In this document: in pieces, positions 5,944 to 12,286 of the stretch
Layout of the letters: every line of letters starts with the position of its first letter
Position numbering within the stretch: the first letter of the stretch is position 1
IMG/VR virus record: IMGVR_UViG_3300050045_000022
Span: 1 to 21,158 of that record
Direction: 5' to 3' (one strand)
DNA from: a virus
Length of the DNA stretch: 21,158 bases
Position numbers and translations under genes: made by a program
Notes under the pieces: generated by a model
The model's database searches: none
Told to the model about the DNA's origin: nothing
What the model saw: only the letters and a program-made list of their open reading frames with translations

Positions 5944-7068
5944 ATGCCAATCAATGAAAAGACAACACTGAGCCTGACTCTGCGCCCAAAAGACTTCTCG
6001 GAAGTCATCGGACTCGATGTGGCGGTGAACACTGCCAAAGCCAAGCTGGATGCCGGCGGCGTGCCACGCGCTATCCTGCTCAAAGGACCTTACGGTTGCG
6101 GCAAGACGACTCTCGCGCTCATCATTGCGCGTTACATCCAGGGTCCTCTCTTCGACGGAGAGCCAGACATCGAAGAAATCAATGCAGCCAACTACCGCAA
6201 GATCGACGACATGCGCACGCTCATTCAAGGCTGCGGATCTTATCCGATGCGCGGTCTCTACAAAGTCATCCTGATGGATGAGTGCCACCAGCTCACGAAA
6301 GATTCCAAAGAGGTGCTGCTGAAAGAGCTGGAAGCGAAGAAGTCAACGACGGTGTGGATCCTCTGCACCACGGATCCCGGGTCATTGAATGAGGGCATCC
6401 GTTCTCGGTGCATGATTCTCGAAGTCAAGGGCATGGAAGCGCAAGAGCGCCACAACCTCATCGCCCGCGCATCGAATGAGTTGCAGCACTTGGGAGACAT
6501 CACTCCGTTCGAGAACGAGATTACGAAACAGAACGTCGTGAGTCCGCGCAAGATTCTGCAAGCGTTTGAACTCTACCACTTCGGCACGCCTCTCGCTCAG
6601 GCAGTTGCTCAGCAAGCCATCGAGAGCCTGCCGGAGTATTCTGACATCGCGCTCTGCTGCATCTACGGCAAGTGGGACGAACCAGTCACCATATTCGGCG
6701 GCTCTGTGACTCTCAAGCCACTCGGACAGTTGCTCAAGGAACTCGATGAGCGCTTGAAGAAGAAGCCAGCGCCTTCGTCTGACACTTCAGAGAAAGAAGA
6801 CAGCATCGACGGAGATGACCTGGGGAGCAAGACGGAAGTTGCGACAGCACTCCGTGCAATCTTGGGCGCCTATCTCAAGGGTCAACTTCTGCCGACAATC
6901 CAGAAGAACAATTCCTTCAAGTTCAAACAGGCTGCGCAGAGCGAGAAAGCTGCCCGCGCAATGAACGTGCTCGCCAGCTTCATCAATCCTGCGGCGTTCG
7001 AGTTGCAGTGGTCTGGAGTGATCGCAACGCTGTACAAAGTGAATTCTATAATGCAAGGAAACAAGTAA
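5944..7068 (+). CDS. Clamp-loader AAA+ ATPase (DNA polymerase III gamma/tau or RFC small subunit-like, 374 aa)
   Basis: This protein should open and load a sliding clamp on primed DNA for the replicative polymerase, using ATP. It begins with LRPKDFSEVIG (the usual 'RP..f.evvG' start of clamp loaders). Walker A is GPYGCGKTT (residues 48-56), Walker B VILMDECH (about 108-115), sensor 1 CTTDP (141-145) and the diagnostic SRC motif lies at 154-156 (IRSRC). A lid domain follows, then a variable acidic linker (about 275-300, SSDTSEKEDSIDGDD) and a helical C-terminal oligomerisation domain. The zinc module of bacterial gamma/tau is absent, as in phage and archaeal RFC-like small subunits. The ribosome site is weak. 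The polymerase and clamp are not in this window. Confidence 0.93.
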   Translation: MPINEKTTLSLTLRPKDFSEVIGLDVAVNTAKAKLDAGGVPRAILLKGPYGCGKTTLALIIARYIQGPLFDGEPDIEEINAANYRKIDDMRTLIQGCGSYPMRGLYKVILMDECHQLTKDSKEVLLKELEAKKSTTVWILCTTDPGSLNEGIRSRCMILEVKGMEAQERHNLIARASNELQHLGDITPFENEITKQNVVSPRKILQAFELYHFGTPLAQAVAQQAIESLPEYSDIALCCIYGKWDEPVTIFGGSVTLKPLGQLLKELDERLKKKPAPSSDTSEKEDSIDGDDLGSKTEVATALRAILGAYLKGQLLPTIQKNNSFKFKQAAQSEKAARAMNVLASFINPAAFELQWSGVIATLYKVNSIMQGNK

Positions 7069-7081
7069 GCTGTAGTATAAT
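7047..7081 (+). promoter_or_regulatory. Possible sigma70-type -10 elements before the HNH gene
   Basis: Two perfect TATAAT hexamers occur within 35 bases, at 7047-7052 (end of the clamp-loader gene) and 7076-7081 (touching the ATG at 7080). Neither has a convincing TTGACA-like -35 at 16-18 bases. Free-standing nuclease genes often carry their own promoter, which makes the site worth noting, but this is weak evidence. Confidence 0.2.
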
Positions 7082-7523
7082 GTCAAGCATGAGCACAAAA
7101 CTTTGTGAGTGCGGCTGCGGCTCAGAAGTGATGCCTGACAGTCGGGGCAGACAGCGACGTTTTATCAACAGGCATGCTCGTAGGTCTCACAGGATGACAG
7201 ATACACCCGAAGAGCATGCTTATAAGGGCGCCAAGCAGCGCTGCACTAATCCGAAGCATCCCAAATATCCTGACTACGGCGGTCGAGGGATCAAGTTTCT
7301 GTTCACGTCATTCGAGCAGTTCTATGCTGAGCTAGGTCCTCGCCCGCCCGCTGTAGATGAGCGCGGTAAAGCAATTTACTCTCTTGACCGCAAAAACAAT
7401 CACGGAAACTATGAACTCGGAAATGTGAGATGGGCTACGCGCAGCGAACAGCGCTTAAATGAGCGTCGCATGGAAAGCAAAGAAACTATTTTGTGGGGCA
7501 CGGAGGGATTCTCAAAATGTTAG
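7080..7523 (+). CDS. HNH-type endonuclease-like protein (147 aa)
   Basis: The product starts with a Cys cluster (LCECGCGSEV) that resembles a zinc knuckle and a basic region (RGRQRRFINRHARRSHR). It then has the pattern typical of a large phage HNH-like family: AYKGAKQRCTNPKHPKYPDY, GGRGIKFL, a helix around FEQFYAELGPRPP, and YSLDRKNNHGNYELGNVRWA followed by TRSEQRLNERR. The LDR.nN.G.Y..gNvRWAt segment corresponds to the catalytic/DNA-binding core in this family. Starts at 7080 or 7089 are both possible. It sits between the clamp loader and membrane genes as an apparently independent insert. Confidence 0.8.
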   Translation: MSSMSTKLCECGCGSEVMPDSRGRQRRFINRHARRSHRMTDTPEEHAYKGAKQRCTNPKHPKYPDYGGRGIKFLFTSFEQFYAELGPRPPAVDERGKAIYSLDRKNNHGNYELGNVRWATRSEQRLNERRMESKETILWGTEGFSKC

Positions 7524-7822
7524 CTATGCTGATCGCTGGTTGGGCAATCGGAATCGTTTTCGTGTTCAGCACTATGCTGAACTTCTACCTCAAGGCGCAG
7601 AACTTTGAACTGCGGAAGCAGATCAAGGAGCTAGGCAAAGAGCAAGCGGACTCTGATGCCAAGTTGCAGAAGCTGGCAGCCACAGTGCAAGAGCGCGAGA
7701 ATCTGCCGTACGTCATCAACATCAGCGAGCAGGTGACCAACACCATCGCCGATCGTGTCTGCAACCGCGTCCAAGTCATACTGCATTCGCAGAATGAAGC
7801 GGTGCTCGCAAAGATGTCCTAA
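7517..7822 (+). CDS. Membrane-anchored coiled-coil protein, candidate inner-membrane spanin (101 aa)
   Basis: ATG 7517 lies ten bases after GGAGGG and overlaps the HNH stop by seven bases. The product has an N-terminal membrane helix (MLAMLIAGWAIGIVFVFSTM), then a charged coiled coil (NFELRKQIKELGKEQADSDA...KLQKLAATVQERENL) and a soluble tail (NISEQVTNTIADRVCNRVQV). This topology matches i-spanins such as lambda Rz, which bridge the inner membrane to an outer-membrane partner during lysis of Gram-negative hosts. The T4-type lysozyme is 0.5 kb downstream. No Rz1-like lipoprotein was identified, so the role is inference. Confidence 0.65.
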   Translation: MLAMLIAGWAIGIVFVFSTMLNFYLKAQNFELRKQIKELGKEQADSDAKLQKLAATVQERENLPYVINISEQVTNTIADRVCNRVQVILHSQNEAVLAKMS

Positions 7823-8068
7823 ATGGATCGCTTAGAAGAAGCCAAAGACCGATACCTCAACCAGTGGACCCACTGCGGTAAGCTGCTCCATGCGCAGAAC
7901 TCACAGATTCGTTGCGATTGCGGGCAAGCATGGGTCTGGGCAGGCACTCTCGGAGAGATGATGGAGCACTTGGAGACGATGGAGCAAGTCACCAGACAGG
8001 CAGGTCTGACTCCAGCGCCCGTGCAAGTGACCACAGAAGACTCCGACGAAGTGGGGTTCTCTTGGTGA
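7823..8068 (+). CDS. Hypothetical protein with Cys cluster (81 aa)
   Basis: The ATG abuts the previous stop with no spacer and no strong ribosome site, implying reinitiation. The product (MDRLEEAKDRYLNQWTHCGK...) has Cys/His residues in WTHCGKLLHAQNSQIRCDCG that could bind zinc, then a helix (LGEMMEHLETMEQVTRQAG) and an acidic tail (TTEDSDEVGFSW). I do not recognise a family. Confidence 0.65.
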   Translation: MDRLEEAKDRYLNQWTHCGKLLHAQNSQIRCDCGQAWVWAGTLGEMMEHLETMEQVTRQAGLTPAPVQVTTEDSDEVGFSW

Positions 8069-8092
8069 ACAGAGGTGCATGAGGGGGAAGAG

Positions 8093-8338
8093 ATGAGCCT
8101 GCCACTGCACCATGCTGACTTGATCGGATCCGCTTTCAGTCTCAGCGGGCAGTGGTTCGTTTACAAACGGAAGTGGTGGGGCTGGGTGCTGTGCTCTGCC
8201 GGCGCTGCTTGCTTCTGCTGGGTCAATGCTCACTTCGGCGCCTGGGGCATGGAACCAATCTCAGCTTTTGCTACGCTGATGAGCGCCCGCTCCGCAGTAA
8301 AGTGGTTGCAATCTCGGCGCGATACTTTGCTATACTGA
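8093..8338 (+). CDS. Small membrane protein (81 aa)
   Basis: ATG 8093 is chosen over GTG 8075 because GAGGGG lies six bases upstream. Two membrane segments are visible: roughly WWGWVLCSAGAACFCWVNAH and MEPISAFATLMSARSAVKWL, with basic loops (VYKRKW; QSRRD). The first is rich in Trp and Cys. It directly precedes the lysozyme, so it is a holin candidate by position and topology, but many phage genomes carry similar small membrane proteins of other function. Confidence 0.65.
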   Translation: MSLPLHHADLIGSAFSLSGQWFVYKRKWWGWVLCSAGAACFCWVNAHFGAWGMEPISAFATLMSARSAVKWLQSRRDTLLY

Positions 8339-8347
8339 GGGAACCAA

Positions 8348-8791
8348 ATGAGCAACTTTGTTTATTCCAAATCCGGCTTGGCGTTCACTGAGCGCTTCGA
8401 GTCTTGCCGTCTCACTGCTTACCAAGACATCCGCGGAATCTGGACGATTGGATGGGGGCACACAGGTCCGGAAGTCGTCGAGGGTCTTGTGTGGACTCAA
8501 GAGCAGGCGGATGCTCAAGCGCTTGCCGATACGGACCGCTTCCAGACCAACGTCAATCGCGTCGTGACTTACCCGATCAACCAGAACGAATTCGACGCGC
8601 TCGTTGACTTCTCCTTCAATGACGGCAATGCTGCGCTCGACGGATCCACGCTGCTCAAAGATGTGAACGAGGGCAACCTTGACGGCGCTGCTGCGCAATT
8701 CCAATTGTGGGATCATGCCGCTGGAAAAGTCGTAGCCGGGTTGCTGCGTCGCAGACTCGCTGAAGCTGCGGAGTTTACCAATGGGAATTAA
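8348..8791 (+). CDS. T4-type lysozyme (GH24 endolysin, 147 aa)
   Basis: This endolysin should cleave the glycan chains of peptidoglycan at the end of infection. The catalytic triad of the family is in place: Glu18 (RFESCRLTAY), Asp27 (YQDIRG) and Thr33 (WTIGWGHT), with the same 9 and 6 residue spacings as Glu11-Asp20-Thr26 of T4 lysozyme. QNEFDALVDFSFNDG and the C-terminal LLRRRLAEAAEF segment also match the fold. There is no signal peptide or N-terminal membrane anchor, so it needs a holin to reach the wall. The gene is preceded by a GAGG ribosome site and overlaps the next gene by 11 bases. Confidence 0.92.
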   Translation: MSNFVYSKSGLAFTERFESCRLTAYQDIRGIWTIGWGHTGPEVVEGLVWTQEQADAQALADTDRFQTNVNRVVTYPINQNEFDALVDFSFNDGNAALDGSTLLKDVNEGNLDGAAAQFQLWDHAAGKVVAGLLRRRLAEAAEFTNGN

Positions 8792-9005
8792 GCCCGTCCA
8801 GTTGTCATACCCTGCGGAATGGCTGCTGGACATCTTCAACAACGGCAGCAAGCGCCCGGGCTATCAGTACCAGTACATGCCTGAACCGCATCCGATGCCA
8901 TGGATTCTCGATGACTTCTGCGGGATCGGTCACGGCTGGTGGATCATTCTCGTTCTGCTTGGAATCGAAATCGCTCTGGGGGTCAAAATATGCCACGGTC
9001 TTTAA
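8781..9005 (+). CDS. Small membrane protein (74 aa)
   Basis: ATG 8781 lies inside the end of the lysozyme gene, with GGAG eight bases upstream. The N-terminal half is soluble and Pro/Tyr-rich (YPAEWLLDIFNNGSKRPGYQ; MPEPHPMPWILDDF). One membrane helix follows (GWWIILVLLGIEIALGVKIC). Placement next to the lysozyme suggests a lysis-cassette accessory, but nothing in the sequence proves it. Confidence 0.65.
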   Translation: MGIKPVQLSYPAEWLLDIFNNGSKRPGYQYQYMPEPHPMPWILDDFCGIGHGWWIILVLLGIEIALGVKICHGL

Positions 9006-9436
9006 GAGGTCTTTTCACCGGAATGTTCGGTGAACTCGCACTCGTCGGCTTAATCATTCTCGGACTCTACTGCATAGCAGCCCGCGCCGACACCACAGCA
9101 AGTCACAAGCAGCGCAGCAATGCCTTCGGCACTACAGCCTACCAAGACAACCCCAATTCCTATCTGGTCGGTTACGTGAGTAGAGCAGATGTGGCGCAGG
9201 TGAGCAAGAGCCGAACCATCATCGTGTTGGAAGTCCGCCCGATGAACACCTTCCAGATGTTCTCTCAGCAGTTGCAACTCTGCGACGGCATCAGTGAGGA
9301 CCTCGGTAAGAAGCTGATGGAAGCAATCGACAAGCGCGAAGTGATCGTGTTCACCTACAGTCGTGTCAGACATCTGACAGAATGCAACGACTTGTACCGG
9401 ATTGACCAGATGGCGACTGAGCCGCTGCCGCAGTAG
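8990..9436 (+). CDS. Secreted or membrane-anchored hypothetical protein (148 aa)
   Basis: ATG 8990 follows a GGGGG ribosome site and overlaps the previous gene by 16 bases. Residues 1-34 (basic RSLRG, then GELALVGLIILGLYCIAARA) look like a signal peptide with cleavage after ARA, or an uncleaved anchor. The mature part is a mixed alpha/beta domain with VGYVSRADVAQVSKSRTIIV, a helix around NTFQMFSQQLQLCDG and REVIVFTYSRVRHLTECNDLY, with two cysteines that might pair. Unknown function. It ends before the structured noncoding region. Confidence 0.7.
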   Translation: MPRSLRGLFTGMFGELALVGLIILGLYCIAARADTTASHKQRSNAFGTTAYQDNPNSYLVGYVSRADVAQVSKSRTIIVLEVRPMNTFQMFSQQLQLCDGISEDLGKKLMEAIDKREVIVFTYSRVRHLTECNDLYRIDQMATEPLPQ

Positions 9437-9468
9437 CCCGTCACAGGTTGCCAGATATTATGCCACAA

Positions 9469-9567
9469 CGGGCATTGCGTTCTGGTGTAAGTCTGCACGC
9501 ACTCCACTCCGGAGTTGAGGTACGCAATGCCCGCCCCCTATTCAATAGGGGATCCGCGGGGCGGGGG
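9469..9567 (+). promoter_or_regulatory. Nested, mutually exclusive inverted repeats (candidate RNA switch)
   Basis: Three perfect inverted repeats occur in this noncoding stretch. Stem A: 9469-9480 with 9522-9533 (12 bp, CGGGCATTGCGT), with a 41-base loop that contains the palindrome ACTCCGGAGT. Stem B: 9535-9542 with 9544-9551 (8 bp, CCCCTATT). Stem C: 9530-9537 with 9558-9565 (8 bp, CCCGCCCC with GGGGCGGG). Stem C shares bases with both A and B, so A+B and C cannot form together. C also captures much of the G-run that is the only ribosome site of the gene at 9573. No T-run follows, so it is not a typical intrinsic terminator. Confidence 0.6.
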
Positions 9568-9572
9568 ATCAA

Positions 9573-9860
9573 ATGGAAGGCAAGCTACAACTACGCATCG
9601 AGTACCTTGACGGAACATTCTACGCCGAAGAAATCGGCATGTCCTGGCCGGTGGGGCAAGAAGCCACAGCCTGTATGAAGCTGCTCGCTGACATCAAAGC
9701 GGTGGGCGGACTGCTTCAGGCGCCTGACAAGAATCGCATTACACTGCGCTGCTGGAACAGCATGAAGTCGATCGACATTCAAGCTAGTGAGATTGTCACT
9801 GGAGACTTGGGCGATCTGGCGCGGCTGACTCCGCCTGCGAAGACCGGCATTATTCTGTGA
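9573..9860 (+). CDS. Hypothetical protein (95 aa)
   Basis: ATG 9573 follows GCGGGGGATCAA; the G-run serves as the ribosome site and lies within a potential stem. The product begins with beta-like segments (EGKLQLRIEYLDGTFYAEEI), then a helix (QEATACMKLLADIKAVGGLL), strand regions (KNRITLRCWNSMKSIDIQAS) and an acidic stretch (TGDLGDLARL). No motif recognised. It is the first gene after the structured region and leads a translationally coupled set. Confidence 0.7.
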   Translation: MEGKLQLRIEYLDGTFYAEEIGMSWPVGQEATACMKLLADIKAVGGLLQAPDKNRITLRCWNSMKSIDIQASEIVTGDLGDLARLTPPAKTGIIL

Positions 9861-9931
9861 ATCCGAGAACTGAACTCGAAAAGCGCTATCCGACAGCAGA
9901 CTTCTCCGTCTACTTCAGGCACCTTCAATGA
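9857..9931 (+). CDS. Possible very small protein (24 aa)
   Basis: GTG 9857 forms a GTGA overlap with the previous stop, and the stop of this frame (TGA 9929-9931) overlaps the next ATG in an ATGA junction. The peptide is (V/M)NPRTELEKRYPTADFSVY followed by FRHLQ. The perfect coupling on both sides is the only support; it may instead be just spacer read by reinitiating ribosomes. Confidence 0.35.
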   Translation: MNPRTELEKRYPTADFSVYFRHLQ

Positions 9932-10230
9932 AGAAGCCCTCTTGGTTGCGTGTACCGGAGAGCCGGACAGGACAATTTCTTTACGGTTTTGCAGATCAAT
10001 TTTTATACTTCTTCGTGGTCTGCGCGAATTTCAGAGCAGTAGCGATTGGTCTGAAGTGTGCAACAGCGAGCACAGACGTGCTAATCACAGCACAAGCCTT
10101 TATCAGCAAGAAGTTCGCTATAGACAAAGAAGAGTGCCGAACATATTGGGTCGGGCTTGGAGAAACAATTGGCGGCGGATTAGGAAGCATTCTGAGCATC
10201 TGGGTTACGCAACGAATCTTCGGGCGGTGA
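9928..10230 (+). CDS. Membrane protein (100 aa)
   Basis: The gene starts in an ATGA junction. After a basic start (MKKPSWLRVPESRTGQ) come a hydrophobic segment (FLYGFADQFLYFFVVCANF), a second weaker segment around AVAIGLKCATAS, and a Gly-rich C-terminal segment (YWVGLGETIGGGLGSILSIW) ending with a basic tail. Between them DKEECRTYW is charged. The GxxxG-like Gly-rich helix is compatible with helix packing in an oligomer. It has no recognised family. Confidence 0.65.
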   Translation: MKKPSWLRVPESRTGQFLYGFADQFLYFFVVCANFRAVAIGLKCATASTDVLITAQAFISKKFAIDKEECRTYWVGLGETIGGGLGSILSIWVTQRIFGR

Positions 10231-10233
10231 GTC

Positions 10234-10665
10234 GTGAGAATCTGGGCATCAAGACAGCAATGGCAAGCCTTCCTTCATCGCTGCAAAGCGGCGTACCCGA
10301 ATGAGCACTGCGAAGCTGTCTGGGGAGAAGAGACCGTCGACAGCTTCCGCGTAATGCGGATGGTGCGGATGCGCCTGAACAAAGCAACGTCCAAGCTGAT
10401 CGACTACGACGACATCGAAATCAAGCGCCAGAAGTGGGCAGCAGAGCAAGAGGGCTTGAAGTTCCTGGGGACTGCGCACACGCACCCCGGGAAAGACTTG
10501 GACTCGGCGCCATCGGCTTTCGACCACCACGCCTGCGCTGCTTGTGAGCGCATCATGGGGATCGTGAACCTGTACAAAGCGCCTGACGGGCGGCGCTACA
10601 TTGTGGAGACCAACTGGTGGTTCCCCCAGCGCAAGATCGAATTCGATTTGGATGACTCACTCTAA
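10234..10665 (+). CDS. JAB/MPN-like metalloprotease domain protein (143 aa)
   Basis: The core FLGTAHTHPGKDLDSAPS, with FD immediately after, carries the JAMM-type zinc motif: His82 and His84 (HTHP), then Ser94 and Asp97. The gap between the second His and Ser is nine residues, two more than the usual HxHx7SxxD. Glu27 could serve as the general base. Flanking strand GIVNLYKAP fits the fold. Phage JAB domain proteins are often tail-assembly or host-targeting peptidases; here no tail gene is visible. The start is GTG 10234, only four bases after the preceding stop, with a weak ribosome site. The last 31 bases are imperfectly duplicated at 10759-10790. Confidence 0.75.
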   Translation: MRIWASRQQWQAFLHRCKAAYPNEHCEAVWGEETVDSFRVMRMVRMRLNKATSKLIDYDDIEIKRQKWAAEQEGLKFLGTAHTHPGKDLDSAPSAFDHHACAACERIMGIVNLYKAPDGRRYIVETNWWFPQRKIEFDLDDSL

Positions 10666-10666
10666 G
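10636..10666. repeat. Imperfect duplication of the JAB gene 3' end, copy 1
   Basis: This stretch, including the stop of the JAB gene, resembles 10759-10790 (attcgatt(t)tggatgactc is shared, with few substitutions and one inserted T in the second copy). The two copies bracket the methyltransferase remnant. Confidence 0.75.
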
Positions 10667-10686
10667 GGTTGCGAGGTGCAAAGAGA

Positions 10687-10779
10687 ATGCTTAACCTTTA
10701 CAACGGTGACTGCCTTGATGTGATGAAACTAATACCTTCAGGCATAGAAGGTGCCGAGGTCGGATTCGATTTTGGATGA
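10687..10779 (+). pseudogene. Truncated DNA methyltransferase N-terminus (30 codons)
   Basis: After a plausible ribosome site (GAGG/AGAG) an ATG opens MLNLYNGDCLDVMKLIPSG, which closely resembles the N-terminus of Dam/N4-type DNA methyltransferases: strand, NGDCL turn and the helix before the catalytic DPPY. Immediately after SG the similarity ends and the frame runs into a copy of the JAB gene tail, stopping at 10777-10779. The SAM-binding and DPPY motifs are missing, so it cannot methylate DNA. It is best read as a deletion or replacement remnant. A short functional leader peptide is an unlikely alternative. Confidence 0.65.
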
Positions 10780-10790
10780 CTCGCTGTAAG
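10759..10790. repeat. Imperfect duplication of the JAB gene 3' end, copy 2
   Basis: This copy carries one extra T in the TTTT run relative to 10636-10666, which shifts its frame so that it ends the methyltransferase remnant instead of encoding the JAB tail FDLDDSL. It probably marks the recombination point that removed the rest of the methyltransferase gene. Confidence 0.75.
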
Positions 10791-10829
10791 TGTTAGCGTC
10801 ACAGAAAGCCTGCTATTGTGGAGGCTTCT

Positions 10830-11063
10830 ATGCTTAAGAAAATTATCTGCGACATTTTTACTGAGCCAGGCGCAACCAACCATCAGGTATGCCCTGCTCG
10901 TTGCATCGCAGTTCTGGGCTCGCTGACTTTTCTGGCGCTCGGCGCTGCGCACTACATCCAGCATCATGTCTTCGATGCGCAGCAGTTCGCGCTCGGCTTC
11001 GGTACAATCATGGGCGGCATTGGTGTGGCGCTCGGTCTCAAGCGCGACTCTCCGAAGGAGTAA
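10830..11063 (+). CDS. Small membrane protein, holin-like (77 aa)
   Basis: ATG 10830 is chosen over GTG 10818 because GGAGG lies six bases upstream. The protein has a cytoplasmic start (MLKKIICDIFTEPGATNHQV), a first membrane helix (CIAVLGSLTFLALGAAHYI), a short loop (QHHVFDAQQF) and a second Gly-rich helix (ALGFGTIMGGIGVALGLK), ending with RDSPKE. The order helix, D.QqF.lG.G...gG.G.al..K is familiar from small phage membrane proteins annotated as holins. No direct evidence of pore formation. Confidence 0.7.
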   Translation: MLKKIICDIFTEPGATNHQVCPARCIAVLGSLTFLALGAAHYIQHHVFDAQQFALGFGTIMGGIGVALGLKRDSPKE

Positions 11064-11067
11064 AGCG

Positions 11068-11301
11068 ATGGCAATTCATGTCTACGCATGCAAGTACGGG
11101 CATCGCATCGAGATGGATGAGCCCGCCAATCACGAATTCAAGAGACTGCGCTGCAATCATCACTGGAAGGGACTCGGCACTATCTGCGGTGCTCGTCTTG
11201 TGCTGAGCGCTAACGTCGCGACAGCGCCTCCCATTCTGAAAGCCGGTGGAGTAGGTGGATTCTACAAACCAACACGACCAGAGCGCCACTCGGAAGACTA
11301 A
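11068..11301 (+). CDS. Zinc-ribbon-like small protein (77 aa)
   Basis: ATG 11068 follows AAGGAG by seven bases, so the longer frame open upstream is not needed. The N-terminal half has VYACKYGHRIEM, LRCNHH and GTICGARLVL, giving Cys/His positions that could bind one zinc, as in regulatory zinc-ribbon proteins. The C-terminal part is Gly/Pro-rich (PPILKAGGVGGFYKPT) and basic. It overlaps the next gene by 47 bases. Confidence 0.65.
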   Translation: MAIHVYACKYGHRIEMDEPANHEFKRLRCNHHWKGLGTICGARLVLSANVATAPPILKAGGVGGFYKPTRPERHSED

Positions 11302-11680
11302 GCCCGAGTACGACAAGTGGTACCATCGCGCTCACTGGTATCGGCTGCGCGGCATGGTGCTCGCGCGGGATCCCATCTGCAAGATGTGCAATCGCAATCC
11401 TTCCACGATTGCAGATCACATCCTTCCGCACAAGGGAATCTGGGAGTTATTTTCTGACTTGCTGAACCTCCAGGGGTTGTGCAAGGGCTGCCATGACATC
11501 AAGACTTCGCGAGAAGACGGTGGCTACGGCAGAGCGCCAGCAACTCACGAGCGCACAGAGACACCGAAGCCCGTTCCGACTGGAGAAAAGGGCGGCGCAG
11601 AGTTTCAGTCGTCAAGTATTTCAACATCCAAGCTCGATAAAGCACTTGAGATGGATGAAGACTTTCTGAAGGGCTTATGA
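11255..11680 (+). CDS. HNH endonuclease (141 aa)
   Basis: The sequence has the complete HNH core: ARDPICKMCN (Cys42, Cys45), ADHILPHKG (Asp54-His55, His59), LLNLQGLCKGCHDIKT (Asn71, Cys76, Cys79, His80) and the final basic residues. Two CxxC pairs bind structural zinc and DH/N/H form the metal-dependent nuclease site. This is the same class as the HNH proteins located beside terminase genes in many siphophages, where they support DNA packaging, but no terminase is seen here. The C-terminus is acidic and Ser-rich. The start is GTG 11255 within the previous gene, with GGTGGAG upstream. Confidence 0.85.
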   Translation: MDSTNQHDQSATRKTKPEYDKWYHRAHWYRLRGMVLARDPICKMCNRNPSTIADHILPHKGIWELFSDLLNLQGLCKGCHDIKTSREDGGYGRAPATHERTETPKPVPTGEKGGAEFQSSSISTSKLDKALEMDEDFLKGL

Positions 11681-12108
11681 GATGCAGCACCTGTAACGGT
11701 AAAATAAAGAAGAACCAGAATCGTAAAGGAGTATGTAACCGCTGTTACCAAGCAAAGTGGATGCGTGAGCACTACGATTTGGAAAAGCGGAGAGATTGGC
11801 GCCAGCGTAATGCAGCGCGACTCATGCTCCTTGGCGCAAAGAACAGTGGCGGAGAATGCACAATTTCTTTGGATGATATTGTGATCCCTGAGTTTTGTCC
11901 TGTGCTCGGAATCAGGCTCATGACAAAATGTATGAAGAGAGGCACTACATCGTTAGATGCTGCTCCGTCTCTTGACCGTCGCGACAATTCCCGTGGTTAC
12001 GTTCCAGGGAATGTATTCGTAATCTCTCAGAGAGCTAACAGGCTCAAGAGTGATGCTTCACCAGAAGAGTTGCGCCGCTTGTGGATGTATGTTAGTATTT
12101 CAGAGTAA
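11677..12108 (+). CDS. HNH-like endonuclease with zinc knuckle (143 aa)
   Basis: Coupled to the previous nuclease gene by ATGA. An N-terminal zinc module (MRCSTCNGKI...GVCNRCYQAK; Cys3, Cys6, Cys20, Cys23) is followed by a basic helix and the core CPVLGIRL, PSLDRRDNSRGYVPGNVFVI, SQRANRLKSDASPEEL. The sLDR.Dns.GYv.GNv.viS.rAN..K pattern is characteristic of a phage HNH/endonuclease VII-like family. Its direct succession to another HNH gene of a different subtype is notable. Probable free-standing homing nuclease. Confidence 0.8.
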   Translation: MRCSTCNGKIKKNQNRKGVCNRCYQAKWMREHYDLEKRRDWRQRNAARLMLLGAKNSGGECTISLDDIVIPEFCPVLGIRLMTKCMKRGTTSLDAAPSLDRRDNSRGYVPGNVFVISQRANRLKSDASPEELRRLWMYVSISE

Positions 12109-12121
12109 AAGGAGAAGGACC

Positions 12122-12286
12122 ATGGTGAAACTATCAGACTATCAGCGCTTACGGAAGGCTGGGCTCTGCACCCGTGATTGCGGACGCAAGGGCGAACTCA
12201 AGAATCCGAAAGCCCCTGCATCCAAGACTAACACGCGGCGCAGTGAGTGCCGGCAGTGCCGAGACGACTCACACGGCAAGAAATAA
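12122..12286 (+). CDS. Zinc-binding mini-protein (54 aa)
   Basis: ATG 12122 follows AAAGGAGAAGGACC. The product is very basic and has two Cys pairs: GLCTRDCGRKG and ECRQCRDDSHGKK, with a Lys/Pro/Thr-rich stretch between them. Four Cys with or without His could hold a single zinc, suggesting nucleic-acid binding. Its stop shares one base with the next ATG (TAATG). Confidence 0.65.
   Translation: MVKLSDYQRLRKAGLCTRDCGRKGELKNPKAPASKTNTRRSECRQCRDDSHGKK

Noticed and set aside
9469-9567. Intrinsic transcription terminator
   Set aside because: The stems are strong but no run of T follows any of them, and the last stem abuts the ribosome site of the next gene.
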